From NCBI GenBank assembly GCA_964654535.1, contig CAZZIZ010000013.1:1-33957 (forward strand): DNA of 33,957 bases, given 5' to 3'. Positions 17,585 to 26,787 of the stretch are shown piece by piece; position 1 is the first letter of the stretch, and every line of letters begins with the position of its first letter. Below the pieces are notes generated by a model. The model was given only the letters and a program-made list of their open reading frames with translations, made no database searches and was not told the origin of the DNA. This stretch comes from CAZZIZ01 sp964654535. Lineage in GTDB: Bacteria; Bacteroidota; Bacteroidia; Chitinophagales; UBA2359. The position numbers and the translations under genes are program-made.

Positions 17585-19243
17585 ATGGATCCACTATCTA
17601 TAATCTCCTTTCTAGGTTTTACCATCACCGTTGCTATTGTAGCTTGGGCTGCATCCAGGGGAACCGACGAAACAACAGCAGATGGCTTTTATCTCGGTGG
17701 AAGAAGTCTGGGTGCAATTACTATTGCCGGTTCACTTTTGTTAACCAACCTTTCCGCAGAACAAATTGTTGGTTTAAACGGTCAGTCCTTTGCAGAAGGG
17801 GTTTTGGTAATGGCTTGGGAAACACTTGCCGCTATCGCTATGGTCTTTACCGCCATTTTCTTGTTACCAAATTATATGCAGTCTGGCATCACTACTATAC
17901 CCGAATTTATCGAAGAGCGATTTGACAAACAAACCAAAGCGATTTTATCAGTGCTTTTTCTCATAGCATTTGGAATAGTACTCTTACCAACTATTTTGTA
18001 TTCGGGTTCGCTTGCTTTTAGTACAATGTTCGATCTGCCCACAGTTTTAGGCATGTCCCAATCAACGGTCATTTGGATTTGCGTCTGGTCAATTGGCAGT
18101 ATTGGAGTAGTGTACGCGCTATTCGGTGGTTTGAAAGCAGTAGCAGTTTCAGATCTTGTTAACGCTATTGGACTGCTCATTGGAGGGCTGCTCATTCCAA
18201 TTTTCGGATTAAGTGTAGTGGGTGATGGTAGTGTAAGTCAAGGGCTTAGTACACTCTGGAATTCTAATCAAGAAAAATTTAACGTTATCGGAGGACCAAC
18301 CTCTTCCATTCCATTTAGTACCATATTTACAGGAATGATGATTGCCCAGATGTATTATTGGGGAACCAACCAATCCATCTTACAAAGAGTTTTCGGTGCG
18401 CGAAATTTAAAGGAAGGGCAAAAAGGAATGATCCTCGCGGGTTTCGTAAAGTTCCTTATCCCTGTTGTAGTTGTCTTACCCGGGATTATTGCCTGGCATT
18501 TGTTCGATGGAAACTTAGCCAATTCCGACCAGGCCTATCCGGCCTTAGTAAGAGAAGTCTTACCTGGAGCCTACCTCGGTTTTTTTGCAGCCGTCCTTTT
18601 TGGTGCGGTTTTGAGTTCATTCAACAGTCTGCTTAATAGTAGCGCCACCCTATTCGGCTTCGATCTTTACAAACAAATTTTCAAAAAAAATGCCACCGAA
18701 AAGCAAACTGTAAAAGCAGGTAAAATCTTCGGTCTCTTTCTCGCAATAGTTTCTATGACCATTTCACCATTTATAGCCAACGCGCCAGATGGTCTTTTCG
18801 CTTATATCCAAGAATCACTCGGAAGTTTAAGCGTGCCTATTCTGGCAGTAGTTAGCGTAGGCATGTTAACCAAATACGTGCCGGCAATAGGAGCCAAATT
18901 GGTCTTGGTGGGAGGAGTAATTATGTATCTCATCAGCCAGTTCATGATCAGTCCAATGCTCATCAGTAGTGCCTTAGCAGACGCAGCCGCACAAGGCATA
19001 ACAGATGAAAACCAATTGGGACTAATTAAAGCTGGGGCCTATCCACATTTCCTACACATAATGGGCATACTCTTCGTAATCAATATTGCTATTATGCTCA
19101 TAGCCGGTAAAGTAGCTCCACGAGAAGTGCCATTTAAACAAAAGGTTACTAAAGAAATTGATCTTACACCTTGGCGTTTGGCAAAACCAGTTGGACTGTT
19201 TATTACGATTTTGGTATTAAGTACTTACTTTATTTTTAGATAA
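17585..19243 (+). CDS. Sodium:solute symporter (SSS/SLC5 family), vSGLT-like sugar transporter
   Basis: 552 aa polytopic inner-membrane protein with about 13-14 hydrophobic segments. It follows the Vibrio Na+/galactose transporter vSGLT, as I remember its sequence, through much of its length: GGRSLGAITIAGSLLLTNLS and AEQIVGLNG near the N-terminus, TTIPEFIEERFDKQTKAILS, VVYALFGGLKAVAVSDL, then MMIAQMYYWGTNQSILQRVF, EGQKGMILAGFVKFLIPVVV and SSFNSLLNSSATLFGFDLYK. The YYWGTNQ segment contains the gate/sugar-site region of vSGLT. It should bring galactose or a small galactoside from the periplasm into the cytoplasm with Na+, feeding the cytoplasmic GH36 and galactokinase. It starts 4 nt after the GH36 stop and ends 13 nt before the next gene. 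Confidence 0.92.
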   Translation: MDPLSIISFLGFTITVAIVAWAASRGTDETTADGFYLGGRSLGAITIAGSLLLTNLSAEQIVGLNGQSFAEGVLVMAWETLAAIAMVFTAIFLLPNYMQSGITTIPEFIEERFDKQTKAILSVLFLIAFGIVLLPTILYSGSLAFSTMFDLPTVLGMSQSTVIWICVWSIGSIGVVYALFGGLKAVAVSDLVNAIGLLIGGLLIPIFGLSVVGDGSVSQGLSTLWNSNQEKFNVIGGPTSSIPFSTIFTGMMIAQMYYWGTNQSILQRVFGARNLKEGQKGMILAGFVKFLIPVVVVLPGIIAWHLFDGNLANSDQAYPALVREVLPGAYLGFFAAVLFGAVLSSFNSLLNSSATLFGFDLYKQIFKKNATEKQTVKAGKIFGLFLAIVSMTISPFIANAPDGLFAYIQESLGSLSVPILAVVSVGMLTKYVPAIGAKLVLVGGVIMYLISQFMISPMLISSALADAAAQGITDENQLGLIKAGAYPHFLHIMGILFVINIAIMLIAGKVAPREVPFKQKVTKEIDLTPWRLAKPVGLFITILVLSTYFIFR

Positions 19244-19256
19244 GTTCAACTTTAGG

Positions 19257-20639
19257 TTGAAAATGAAAGTTCTACAAAGTACCATTGGCGAAAACTTGAA
19301 GACTACCGGATTACTTTTTCTCTGTCTAATCTTTTATTGTAGTAGTTGCCAGCAAAGTGGACTAAGCAAAAAGGAAAGTGACGAAGTTCTAAATGACCAG
19401 CAATTGTTTCTGGACAGCTTCGACGATTTGACTGATGTTATTGTACACGACATATTTTCGCCTCCTGTGGCTAGTCGTGTGTATGTATATCCCTGTATCG
19501 CCGCCTATGAAGTCATTGCCAGTGGTTCTTCCGAGCATCAAAGTTTGAGCCATCAGTTAAACAGTTTCGAACTCCAGAAGCTTCAGTCCGGACAGGAAGA
19601 TTTGAACTTCAGCCTTGCTGCTATTGCGGCCTTTATACTTACATCAAAAGAATTGGTTTTCTCACAGGATGTAGTTGACAAACAGTTAAATAGTTTGAGA
19701 AGCCATTTAGATTCCATTGGCATTTCCAAAAGCACACTTGATAAGTCCATACAATACGGACGCCAGTACAGCGAACAGGTTCTAGCCTGGGCTAAACTCG
19801 ACAACTATGCGGAAACTCGATCATCTCCAAAGTACAATATCAGCGATGACCCTGGTCGATGGAAACCTACTCCACCTGCCTTTATGGAAGGTATTGAACC
19901 GCATTGGAGGGATATGAGAAAAATGGTCATTCAAAACCTTGACGACTACAAGGCCAAAGGTACTGTCGCTTTTAGTAGCAATCCCCAAAGTGAATTTTAC
20001 AAGCAAGTACTCGAAGCAAAAAATGCCGTCGACGAAGCAAATGAGGAGCACCGAAACATTGCAGCCTTTTGGGATTGTAATCCATACGTAATGAATATAT
20101 CTGGGCATATGATGTTTGCTTCAAAAAAAATAACACCTGGCGGTCATTGGATGGGCATCTGCTCTACAGCCACAAAACAAAGCAACCTGAATTTTGCAGA
20201 GACTGTAGAAATTCATACGCGCACAGCCATAGCAATCTATGACGCTTTCATTAGTTGCTGGGATGAAAAATATAGTTCAAATTTGGTCCGCCCAGAAACT
20301 GTCATCAACGATCTAATCGATCAAGACTGGAAACCCATACTCCAGACTCCGCCCTTCCCAGAATATACCAGTGGACACAGCGTCATAAGCACCGCAGCTT
20401 CGGTAGTTCTAACCGACTACTTCGGAGAAAACTACAGCTATATTGATGATGTGGAGTTAAAATACGGTCTACCAAGTAGAAGTTTTACATCCTTCGAAGA
20501 AGCGGCATCTGAAGCAGCAATAAGTAGGTTATATGGCGGCATACATTATCGTCCTGCTATTGATGATGGTGTTGAACAAGGTAAATTGATCGGAGCCGAA
20601 ATAGTAAAGAAATTGAAGACCTCTGTAAACAAGAAATGA
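19257..20639 (+). CDS. PAP2-superfamily / vanadium-dependent haloperoxidase-like lipoprotein
   Basis: 460 aa. The N-terminus has a hydrophobic stretch ending FYCSSC, a probable lipobox, so it is likely anchored facing the periplasm or the surface. The complete three-part active-site signature shared by vanadium haloperoxidases and PAP2 acid phosphatases is present. Lys338 with Arg345-Pro (KYSSNLVRP) has the fungal chloroperoxidase spacing of Lys353/Arg360. Ser372-Gly373-His374 lies in PEYTSGHS. Arg424 and His430 (SRLYGGIHYRP) have the spacing of Arg490/His496. The fold can bind vanadate (halide oxidation) or act on phosphate esters, and sequence alone cannot decide which. It is embedded in the galactoside operon: 13 nt after the symporter and overlapping galK by 4 nt (ATGA), so it is co-translated. 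In a phosphatase role it could remove phosphate from a galactosyl-glycerol-phosphate type substrate; that is speculation. Confidence 0.85.
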   Translation: MKMKVLQSTIGENLKTTGLLFLCLIFYCSSCQQSGLSKKESDEVLNDQQLFLDSFDDLTDVIVHDIFSPPVASRVYVYPCIAAYEVIASGSSEHQSLSHQLNSFELQKLQSGQEDLNFSLAAIAAFILTSKELVFSQDVVDKQLNSLRSHLDSIGISKSTLDKSIQYGRQYSEQVLAWAKLDNYAETRSSPKYNISDDPGRWKPTPPAFMEGIEPHWRDMRKMVIQNLDDYKAKGTVAFSSNPQSEFYKQVLEAKNAVDEANEEHRNIAAFWDCNPYVMNISGHMMFASKKITPGGHWMGICSTATKQSNLNFAETVEIHTRTAIAIYDAFISCWDEKYSSNLVRPETVINDLIDQDWKPILQTPPFPEYTSGHSVISTAASVVLTDYFGENYSYIDDVELKYGLPSRSFTSFEEAASEAAISRLYGGIHYRPAIDDGVEQGKLIGAEIVKKLKTSVNKK

Positions 20640-21912
20640 CTCATAAAAAACTAATAGCAAAAGCACCAGGAAGGATAAACCTGATTGGTGAACACATAGA
20701 CTATAACAATGGTTACGTGTTGCCTGCTGCCATTAATAGAAGCACTACATTTCACTTGTCTGTTAATGGAACCGAAAGCACAGCAAAGTTTTGGGCTGAT
20801 AACGTGGATCAATTCTATGAATTCGATTTGAAAAATTTTGAACCAATCAAGGGTAATTGGGAGAACTATATTATGGGTGTGGTGGCCGAGTTACAAGCGC
20901 TTGGCGGAAAATTGAAAGGCTTCAACGCTTCTTTTAATGGCGACGTACCCATCGGTAGTGGACTCAGCTCTTCAGCATCTCTGGAAATCAGCCTAGCCTA
21001 TGGCCTGAATCAATTATTTGACTTGCAACTGAATCAGTGGCAGATAATTAAAGCCTGTCAAATGGCCGAACACAAATTTGTAGGTGTCAAATGCGGAATT
21101 ATGGATCAGTTTGCGAGCTATATGGGCAAGCCAAAACATGCAATGATCTTAGACTGCGACAGTCTGGACTTCGATTACGTGCCACTTGATCTTGGCGAAT
21201 ACGAAATAATTCTCCTAAACTCAAACGTAACCCACGAACTTGCTTCTTCTGAATACAACAAACGAAGAGCGGAATGCCAAGAAGGCTTTGCTCATTTGCA
21301 AAAAATTTTCCCTCAAGCTAAATCTTTTCGAGATATAAGTTCAGAACAATTAGTCTCAGCTAAAGAAACGCTAGATCTAAAAATATACAATCGCTGCGCA
21401 CACGTACTGACTGAAACCAATCGAGTCCTACAGGCCGTCGAACACCTAAAAAACAAGGACTTAAGTAAACTAGGCAGTCTTATGTACGATTCACATTGGT
21501 CGCTACAAAACCTTTACGAAGTAAGCGTTGAAGAGCTCGACTTCTTAGTTGATCAAAGCAAGAGAGAAGAAGATATCTTAGGAGCAAGAATGATGGGTGG
21601 CGGTTTTGGAGGTTGCACCATTAACATTATTAAAAAAAGTGAAAGCAAAAGAATTGTCTCTAAGTTAGAAAAGAGTTATGCCGAAAAATTTGAGAAAGAA
21701 TTGTCAGTCTACTCCGTTGAAATTGCGGGCGGAGCACATCTTTCANNNNNNNNNNNNNNNNNNNNNNNNNNNNNNNNNNNNNNNNNNNNNNNNNNNNNNN
21801 NNNNNNNNNNNNNNNNNNNNNNNNNNNNNNNNNNNNNNNNNNNNNTGAGAAAGAATTGTCAGTCTACTCCGTTGAAATTGCGGGCGGAGCACATCTTTCA
21901 AAAGAACTGTAG
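20636..21912 (+). CDS. galK: Galactokinase GalK (interrupted by an assembly gap)
   Basis: Phosphorylates alpha-D-galactose to galactose 1-phosphate, first committed step of the Leloir pathway. GHMP-kinase motifs are all present: APGRINLIGEHIDYNNGYVL (about 9-28), PIGSGLSSSASLEIS (about 104-118) and ARMMGGGFGGCTINII (near the C-terminus); GIMDQFASYMG carries the catalytic Asp. The start ATG overlaps the stop of the preceding gene (ATGA). A 100-N gap at 21746-21845 interrupts codon 371, but the 55 bp before the gap is repeated exactly after it. Removing the gap and one copy gives IAGGAHLSKEL and a stop at 21910-21912, for 373 aa, close to E. coli GalK (382 aa). The apparent frame running to 21925 is an artefact. 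galT and galM are not in the window. Confidence 0.93.
21746..21845. other. Assembly gap of 100 N, probably spurious
   Basis: Exactly 100 Ns. The 55 bases at 21691-21745 are identical to 21846-21900, so two contig ends with a 55-bp overlap were scaffolded without being merged. The true sequence most likely joins 21745 directly to 21901, leaving galK intact. Confidence 0.9.
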
Positions 21913-22038
21913 ACTAGATCCTTAACTAAATAACACTGAGGGTCCGCCGTATACATTTTGCCTGTCTTTTTCTGTCAAGGATGAACGGTTACATGCGATG
22001 CTTCGATAAACTCCTTATTTTTAAAGGAATTCGAATCA

Positions 22039-24552
22039 ATGAAAAATTACGCCTGTTTGTTTGCCTTTTTTTGCTTGCTTCTTGCTGCATGCGGCATATC
22101 TAAAAATGAAAGAGCTGTTTTGGAAAAAATGTCTCCCTTGGATAGAAAGCAAGCTTCTATGGATTATTTCCACACTATGCGGTCTTTCCCAGAAGCGACC
22201 TATGATCAGAATGCAATTTTTGAGGCCATTAAAGCTGATCAAGTCAAACCGCGTACCAAAGCTTTTGAAGGTAGTTGGACACAACAAGGTCCTAGTAATA
22301 TTGGTGGACGAATAAACTCGCTGGCAATTTCGCCTGAAAACAGTCTCACTATGTTTATTGGTTTGAGCTACGGTGGAATATATAAAACAGACAATGGTGG
22401 AATTTCCTGGACTTCTGTTTTTGATGGTCAGGTAGATCAGTCAATTAGCGAAGTAACAATTGATCCCAACAATAGCAACAACATCTGGGTAGGTACTGGA
22501 GATAAGAGTGTTCCTTTTACCGCCTTCACAGGCAGCGGTATTTACAACTCAAGCGATGGCGGAAATAACTGGCAACAAAGAGGCTTAAATGGCACTGGCA
22601 TTATTGGAAAGATTTTAATTGATCCAAATGATTCAAACAATATTTATGCGGCTGCCTTGGGTAGTCCAATAGTGCGCGATAACAATCGTGGATTATACAA
22701 GAGCGTCGACGGTGGAAACACATGGGCGCAATCGCTTTTTATTAATGACAGTACTGGTGTTTTAGATGTACATATGTCTTCGACTAACCCCAACGTGCTC
22801 TATGCAAATAGTTGGACAAGACTTCGAACGAATAGAGAATCTGTTATTAACAGTACTGAAAACAAAATCTTTAAGAGTGTGGATGGTGGCGATTCTTGGA
22901 CTCAACTTAGTAATGGATTGCCAGAGGGAGTTTTTGCGAAAGTTAACTTGACTGTTGCGCCGCAAAATCCAAACAGACTTTATGCAGCGTACGTAGACAC
23001 TGAATTTGACTTGCACGCTATTTATACGTCGGCCGATGGTGGCGACACTTGGATGGAATATTTTAGCGATGTACCCTATTCGAATTTTGGTTGGTATTTT
23101 GATCAACTAGTTGTTGCTCCGGACGATGAGAACGATCTTTATTTTCTCGCTGTTAGCACCTATAAGATTAACAATGGCATAGGTGTATCACTAGTTCAAG
23201 GAAGCTATCATTCAGACTGCCACGAGCTACTTTTTCAGGAACCAAATCAGGCGCTGCTAGCAACAGATGGAGGGCTTTTTAAAACCACTAGTTTATCCTC
23301 TGGTGGAAGTTGGACTAAAATTGACGATGTTCCAATAACGCAATATTACCATGTTGTTCATAAGCCAAACGAGCCTTCTATCTACGTAGGTGGTGCACAA
23401 GACAACAGTATGAATGAAGGAAGCGCAGCTGCACCTTCTTCTTGGGATCGATTCGCTTTTGGCGATGGATTTCAGCCGCGGTATTTACACACGCGCGAAG
23501 AGTTCTTTAGTGAATCTCAGTTTGGAAACGTTCACTTTCACGCCAACAACCAATTAGCGAGTACCGGAAACCTAAGCGGCAGAGTCTCAGAAATTACTAA
23601 TTGGGATACGCCATACGTGGTTGACGAAAATTTAATAATGCATATCGGCGCACAGAGTGTATATCGAGTAAATTGGAATGATGCCTTGAGTGGTGGCGAA
23701 ATTGAAACGGAATTACTAAACTACGAGCAAATAAGCCCGCGCCTAACCGATCCTGATGAACCTTATCATGGCTCTGCGCACGTAATAACGACGATCGACA
23801 AAATGGGCAATAATATACTAGCAGGAACTGGGGACGGCAGGCTCTGGCTAACGAATGATGACGGAGCAGATTGGGCTCGCTTGGATCAGAATGGCTTGCC
23901 AAAGAGATTCATTAAATCAGCACGCTTCTCTAGCGATGATCCAAACAGGCTTTTCGTTTGTCATTCGGGATATAAAGACAATGACAGCACTCCCCATATA
24001 TTCTACTCTTCTAATAGTGGTCAAAACTGGAGTTCTATAAATGGCGACTTGCCAAACGTAGGTATCAATGATTTAGAACTAATACCAGGTACCAACGACC
24101 ATTCGATTGTTATAGGAACCGATATTGGCGTTTATGGAACAACTGATCAAGGTGAGAACTGGTCTCGGATTGGAGATAATTTGTCTTATACACCCGTATT
24201 CGATGTCCACTACAATGGTCAACTAGAAGAAGTCGCAGCAGCTACTTTCGGCAACTCCATTCTTACTTTTCCCGCAGACGAGTTCCTAAGTCCATTCGTT
24301 GGTATAGAAAATGACATTGCTAATACATTGATTCAAATTACTCCCAACCCTTCTACCGGTCCTTTAAGAATAAAAAGTTCAAAAGAAGTAGAGCTAAGCG
24401 TGCACGCTGTAAACGGTCAAGTCGTTTATCGCAAAACAATTGCTGCTGGTGATCAGATACTTCGTTTAGATGATCTAAGCTCAGGAATATATCTCGTGCG
24501 TGCCAGCCAAAATGGGCAGCAAGTCTTTGCGCAAAAGTGGCTAATAAAATAG
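22039..24552 (+). CDS. Secreted BNR/sortilin-type beta-propeller protein with T9SS sorting domain
   Basis: 837 aa. Residues about 75-760 contain many Asp-box (BNR) repeats: GGIYKTDNGGISWTS, GIYNSSDGGNNWQQR, GLYKSVDGGNTWAQ, KIFKSVDGGDSWTQL, AIYTSADGGDTWMEY, GRLWLTNDDGADWARL, VYGTTDQGENWSRIG. These indicate two sortilin-like propellers, as in VPS10/sialidase-fold proteins; no sialidase catalytic set is evident. The last 75 or so residues (ITPNPSTGPLRIKSS to AQKWLIK) form a T9SS type A sorting domain, so it is exported through SecYEG and then T9SS. The N-terminus also has a lipobox-like LLLAACGIS, unusual for a T9SS cargo. The substrate is unknown. It lies 126 bp after galK and may belong to a separate unit; it converges on the FKBP gene, with 25 bp between the stops. 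Confidence 0.85.
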   Translation: MKNYACLFAFFCLLLAACGISKNERAVLEKMSPLDRKQASMDYFHTMRSFPEATYDQNAIFEAIKADQVKPRTKAFEGSWTQQGPSNIGGRINSLAISPENSLTMFIGLSYGGIYKTDNGGISWTSVFDGQVDQSISEVTIDPNNSNNIWVGTGDKSVPFTAFTGSGIYNSSDGGNNWQQRGLNGTGIIGKILIDPNDSNNIYAAALGSPIVRDNNRGLYKSVDGGNTWAQSLFINDSTGVLDVHMSSTNPNVLYANSWTRLRTNRESVINSTENKIFKSVDGGDSWTQLSNGLPEGVFAKVNLTVAPQNPNRLYAAYVDTEFDLHAIYTSADGGDTWMEYFSDVPYSNFGWYFDQLVVAPDDENDLYFLAVSTYKINNGIGVSLVQGSYHSDCHELLFQEPNQALLATDGGLFKTTSLSSGGSWTKIDDVPITQYYHVVHKPNEPSIYVGGAQDNSMNEGSAAAPSSWDRFAFGDGFQPRYLHTREEFFSESQFGNVHFHANNQLASTGNLSGRVSEITNWDTPYVVDENLIMHIGAQSVYRVNWNDALSGGEIETELLNYEQISPRLTDPDEPYHGSAHVITTIDKMGNNILAGTGDGRLWLTNDDGADWARLDQNGLPKRFIKSARFSSDDPNRLFVCHSGYKDNDSTPHIFYSSNSGQNWSSINGDLPNVGINDLELIPGTNDHSIVIGTDIGVYGTTDQGENWSRIGDNLSYTPVFDVHYNGQLEEVAAATFGNSILTFPADEFLSPFVGIENDIANTLIQITPNPSTGPLRIKSSKEVELSVHAVNGQVVYRKTIAAGDQILRLDDLSSGIYLVRASQNGQQVFAQKWLIK

Positions 24553-24577
24553 CCGAAAGGGTGAATTGCCTTTTCTC

Positions 24578-25135
24578 CTAAAAGTTATGTAATTCAACAT
24601 CGAAAATGAGCACCGCATTTACTGGAATAGTGGGATTCGGCGGATTAGTTCCGTAGGCCAAAGAAGAAGGAATAAAGATCATCCCTTTATCGCCTTTGGC
24701 AAAAAATGGAATTCCCTGTTGCCAGCCCGGAATAACACTTTGCAAGGATATATCTATAGTACCACTGTCGAACTCTGTTCCATCGAGCAGGTAACCTCGG
24801 TAAGTAATATCTACAATGTCCGTAATTTCTGGCCCAGTTGTTCCACCAGCGCTATCGGTAATAACGTAGTGTAAACCATTCGCAGTCTCTTCTGCGTCAA
24901 TGCTATTTTCATCGAGATAAGCTTTGATTAAGTTTACGTCGAACTCGTTTTGAGTAAAGGTACAATCTGTACCCACAAAACCATTTTGACATTGACATTC
25001 GCACTCGCCAGTAAAAGGACTTTCACCAGCTACTTGATTATCGTTGCAAAGGGAACTATCACAGTCATTTCTGCAAGCGGTAAAAAACAGGGTGCTGCAC
25101 GCTGCCAAAATCCAAAAGACACCTTTAATATTCAT
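24578..25135 (-). CDS. FKBP-type peptidyl-prolyl cis-trans isomerase lipoprotein with EGF-like N-terminal segment
   Basis: 185 aa. Signal peptide with lipobox LFFTAC (Cys at about 21). Residues about 21-59 are cysteine-rich (CRNDCDSSLC, then GECECQCQNGFVGTDC), matching an EGF-like motif. Residues about 85-185 form an FKBP domain: DIVDITYRGYLLDGTEFDSG, VIPGWQQGIPFFAKGDKGMI, FIPSSLAYGTNPPNPTIPVN, LIFDVELHNF. These contain the conserved VxYxGxLxDGxxFDSS-like, VIxGWxxG and IPxxLAYG motifs of active FKBPs. It should assist folding of proline-containing proteins in the periplasm or at the outer membrane. The EGF-like module on a bacterial FKBP is uncommon and may mediate protein contact. Confidence 0.9.
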   Translation of the reverse strand: MNIKGVFWILAACSTLFFTACRNDCDSSLCNDNQVAGESPFTGECECQCQNGFVGTDCTFTQNEFDVNLIKAYLDENSIDAEETANGLHYVITDSAGGTTGPEITDIVDITYRGYLLDGTEFDSGTIDISLQSVIPGWQQGIPFFAKGDKGMIFIPSSLAYGTNPPNPTIPVNAVLIFDVELHNF

Positions 25136-25191
25136 AACATTGTTTGAAGTGCAAAAATCGCAAATAAGCTGAATCTTTCTATTTTAGATTA

Positions 25192-26646
25192 ATGAAAAAG
25201 TTGCTTTTAGTCCTAATTCCCTTGTCATTTTTGTCAGCTCAAGAACCAAATGACAGTAAACTACTTACAGATGCCCTACTCGGTCCTACTCCTATAGTAG
25301 AAGACCTACATGAGCTATGCGATGTTATTGGTGGACGCGTTACTGGAACAAAGGCAAATGAGGCTTCGGTTGACTGGTCTGTGAAGCAATTCGAAGAAGC
25401 AGGAATTCCGGTTTGGAAGGAAAAATTTGAAATGCCGAGGCGTTGGGCTGAAAAATCTGCAACAGCGGTTGTGACCGGTGCGAGCAATTGGAAACCAAAA
25501 GTCGCTTGTCGTGCTTTCAGCACCGGTACCGATATGAACGGACTAGAAGGCGACTTGGTTTATGTCGGAAGAGGAACTAAAGAGGCATATGACAAAGTAG
25601 AAGTAGAAGGAAAATTTGTGTTGGTTGAAACGCCAATTATGGGCGATCTCACGGAGCTATTCCTGGAATACATTAATGCCGTAGAAATAGAAAGCAACGC
25701 CAAAGAACGCGGCGCACTCGGTGTAGTATATATGTCGAGTCGAGCAAAGAAACTGCTCTACCGTCATTTAACATCTTACGGTATAAAAAACGAAATGCCC
25801 ATGGTCGTTATGGCGCGCGACGATGCGACCCGGTGTAAGCGACTTTTGAAGAGAGGCAAAGCACTTACGTTAAAACTAGCGCTAGATGTGGTTGACGAAG
25901 GTGCCCACCCTTCTTACAACGTTATCGGCGAACTAAAAGGGAGTACGAAACCGGAAGAAATAGTTATAGTTGGTGCACACCTCGACTCGTGGGGTCTCGG
26001 TACCGGAGCCAACGACAATGGCTGCAATGTTAACCTAGTTATTGATATCGCGCGTCAAATGAAAAAGCTGGGCATCCAATCCGAACGTACTATTCGCTTC
26101 GTGCTTTTCAATGGCGAAGAACAAGGAATGTTTGGATCAATGGCCTATACCGTGCAGCACGCAGATGAACTCGACAAAACAAAGATGGCTTGCGTAATCG
26201 ATATCGGTAGCGGTGATATAGATGGCTTTTTTATGAACGGTCGTTCGAATCTTGAGCCTTACCTCGACAAATACCTCAGCGTATTGAATCATTTGGATAT
26301 TGAGTTTGAGCATACCGAAGCAACTATAGTTGGAACGGACAACTTCGACTTCTTTACCCAAGGTGTACCAAATGTTGTAGGCAAACACGACGTATACAAT
26401 TACTGTGCAGACTACCACTCGGAGTCCGACACGTTCGACAAAGTCAATCAGGAGAACCTGAAAAACAACACCGCCATTATAGCGGCTGTGATTCTAGGAT
26501 TTGCCAATGAGCAGAATCTCAATCTTAAAAGACACGAACGAAGCGAGGTCAATACCATTATAGAAAGCCAAGAACTGCAATCTGGAATGAATGCACTCAA
26601 TCTTTGGGATAGCTGGGAAGTCAAAGAGCGCGGATTAAAAAAGTAA
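25192..26646 (+). CDS. M28-family zinc aminopeptidase/carboxypeptidase Q-like, secreted
   Basis: 484 aa with a short signal peptide (MKKLLLVLIPLSFLSAQ). A PA-type insert at about 120-220 (LEGDLVYVGRGTKEAYDKVE, EGKFVLVETP, GALGVVYMSS) precedes the M28 catalytic half. All metal ligands are in place: His263 (AHLDSW), Asp275 (GANDNG), Glu310 with general base Glu309 (FNGEEQG), Asp337 (VIDIGSG) and His409 (DYHSESDTFDKV). Layout and length match the plasma glutamate carboxypeptidase (CPQ) branch of M28, which releases amino acids from small peptides. It is transcribed divergently from the FKBP gene with a 56-bp gap. There is no T9SS domain, so it is probably periplasmic. Confidence 0.92.
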   Translation: MKKLLLVLIPLSFLSAQEPNDSKLLTDALLGPTPIVEDLHELCDVIGGRVTGTKANEASVDWSVKQFEEAGIPVWKEKFEMPRRWAEKSATAVVTGASNWKPKVACRAFSTGTDMNGLEGDLVYVGRGTKEAYDKVEVEGKFVLVETPIMGDLTELFLEYINAVEIESNAKERGALGVVYMSSRAKKLLYRHLTSYGIKNEMPMVVMARDDATRCKRLLKRGKALTLKLALDVVDEGAHPSYNVIGELKGSTKPEEIVIVGAHLDSWGLGTGANDNGCNVNLVIDIARQMKKLGIQSERTIRFVLFNGEEQGMFGSMAYTVQHADELDKTKMACVIDIGSGDIDGFFMNGRSNLEPYLDKYLSVLNHLDIEFEHTEATIVGTDNFDFFTQGVPNVVGKHDVYNYCADYHSESDTFDKVNQENLKNNTAIIAAVILGFANEQNLNLKRHERSEVNTIIESQELQSGMNALNLWDSWEVKERGLKK

Positions 26647-26787
26647 GAATCGCGCAGACAGTCTAAAATACAAATAATGCTATTTCTTTAATTTGTTTAT
26701 AGAATGGTAGCATTTACTTGACATAGTATTTTACAAAATTCTTATCTATAGCGATATATTTACACATTCATCAATTATCCTTAGAAT

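Noticed and set aside
21691..21900. Apparent 55-bp direct repeat in galK that could suggest duplication or a site-specific insertion
   Set aside because: The copies abut an exact 100-N gap and the same 55-bp overlap appears at the second gap, so an assembly artefact explains both.
24555..24575. Possible hairpin between the convergent BNR and FKBP genes
   Set aside because: Only about 5 bp of AAAGG/CCTTT stem; too weak to call a terminator.
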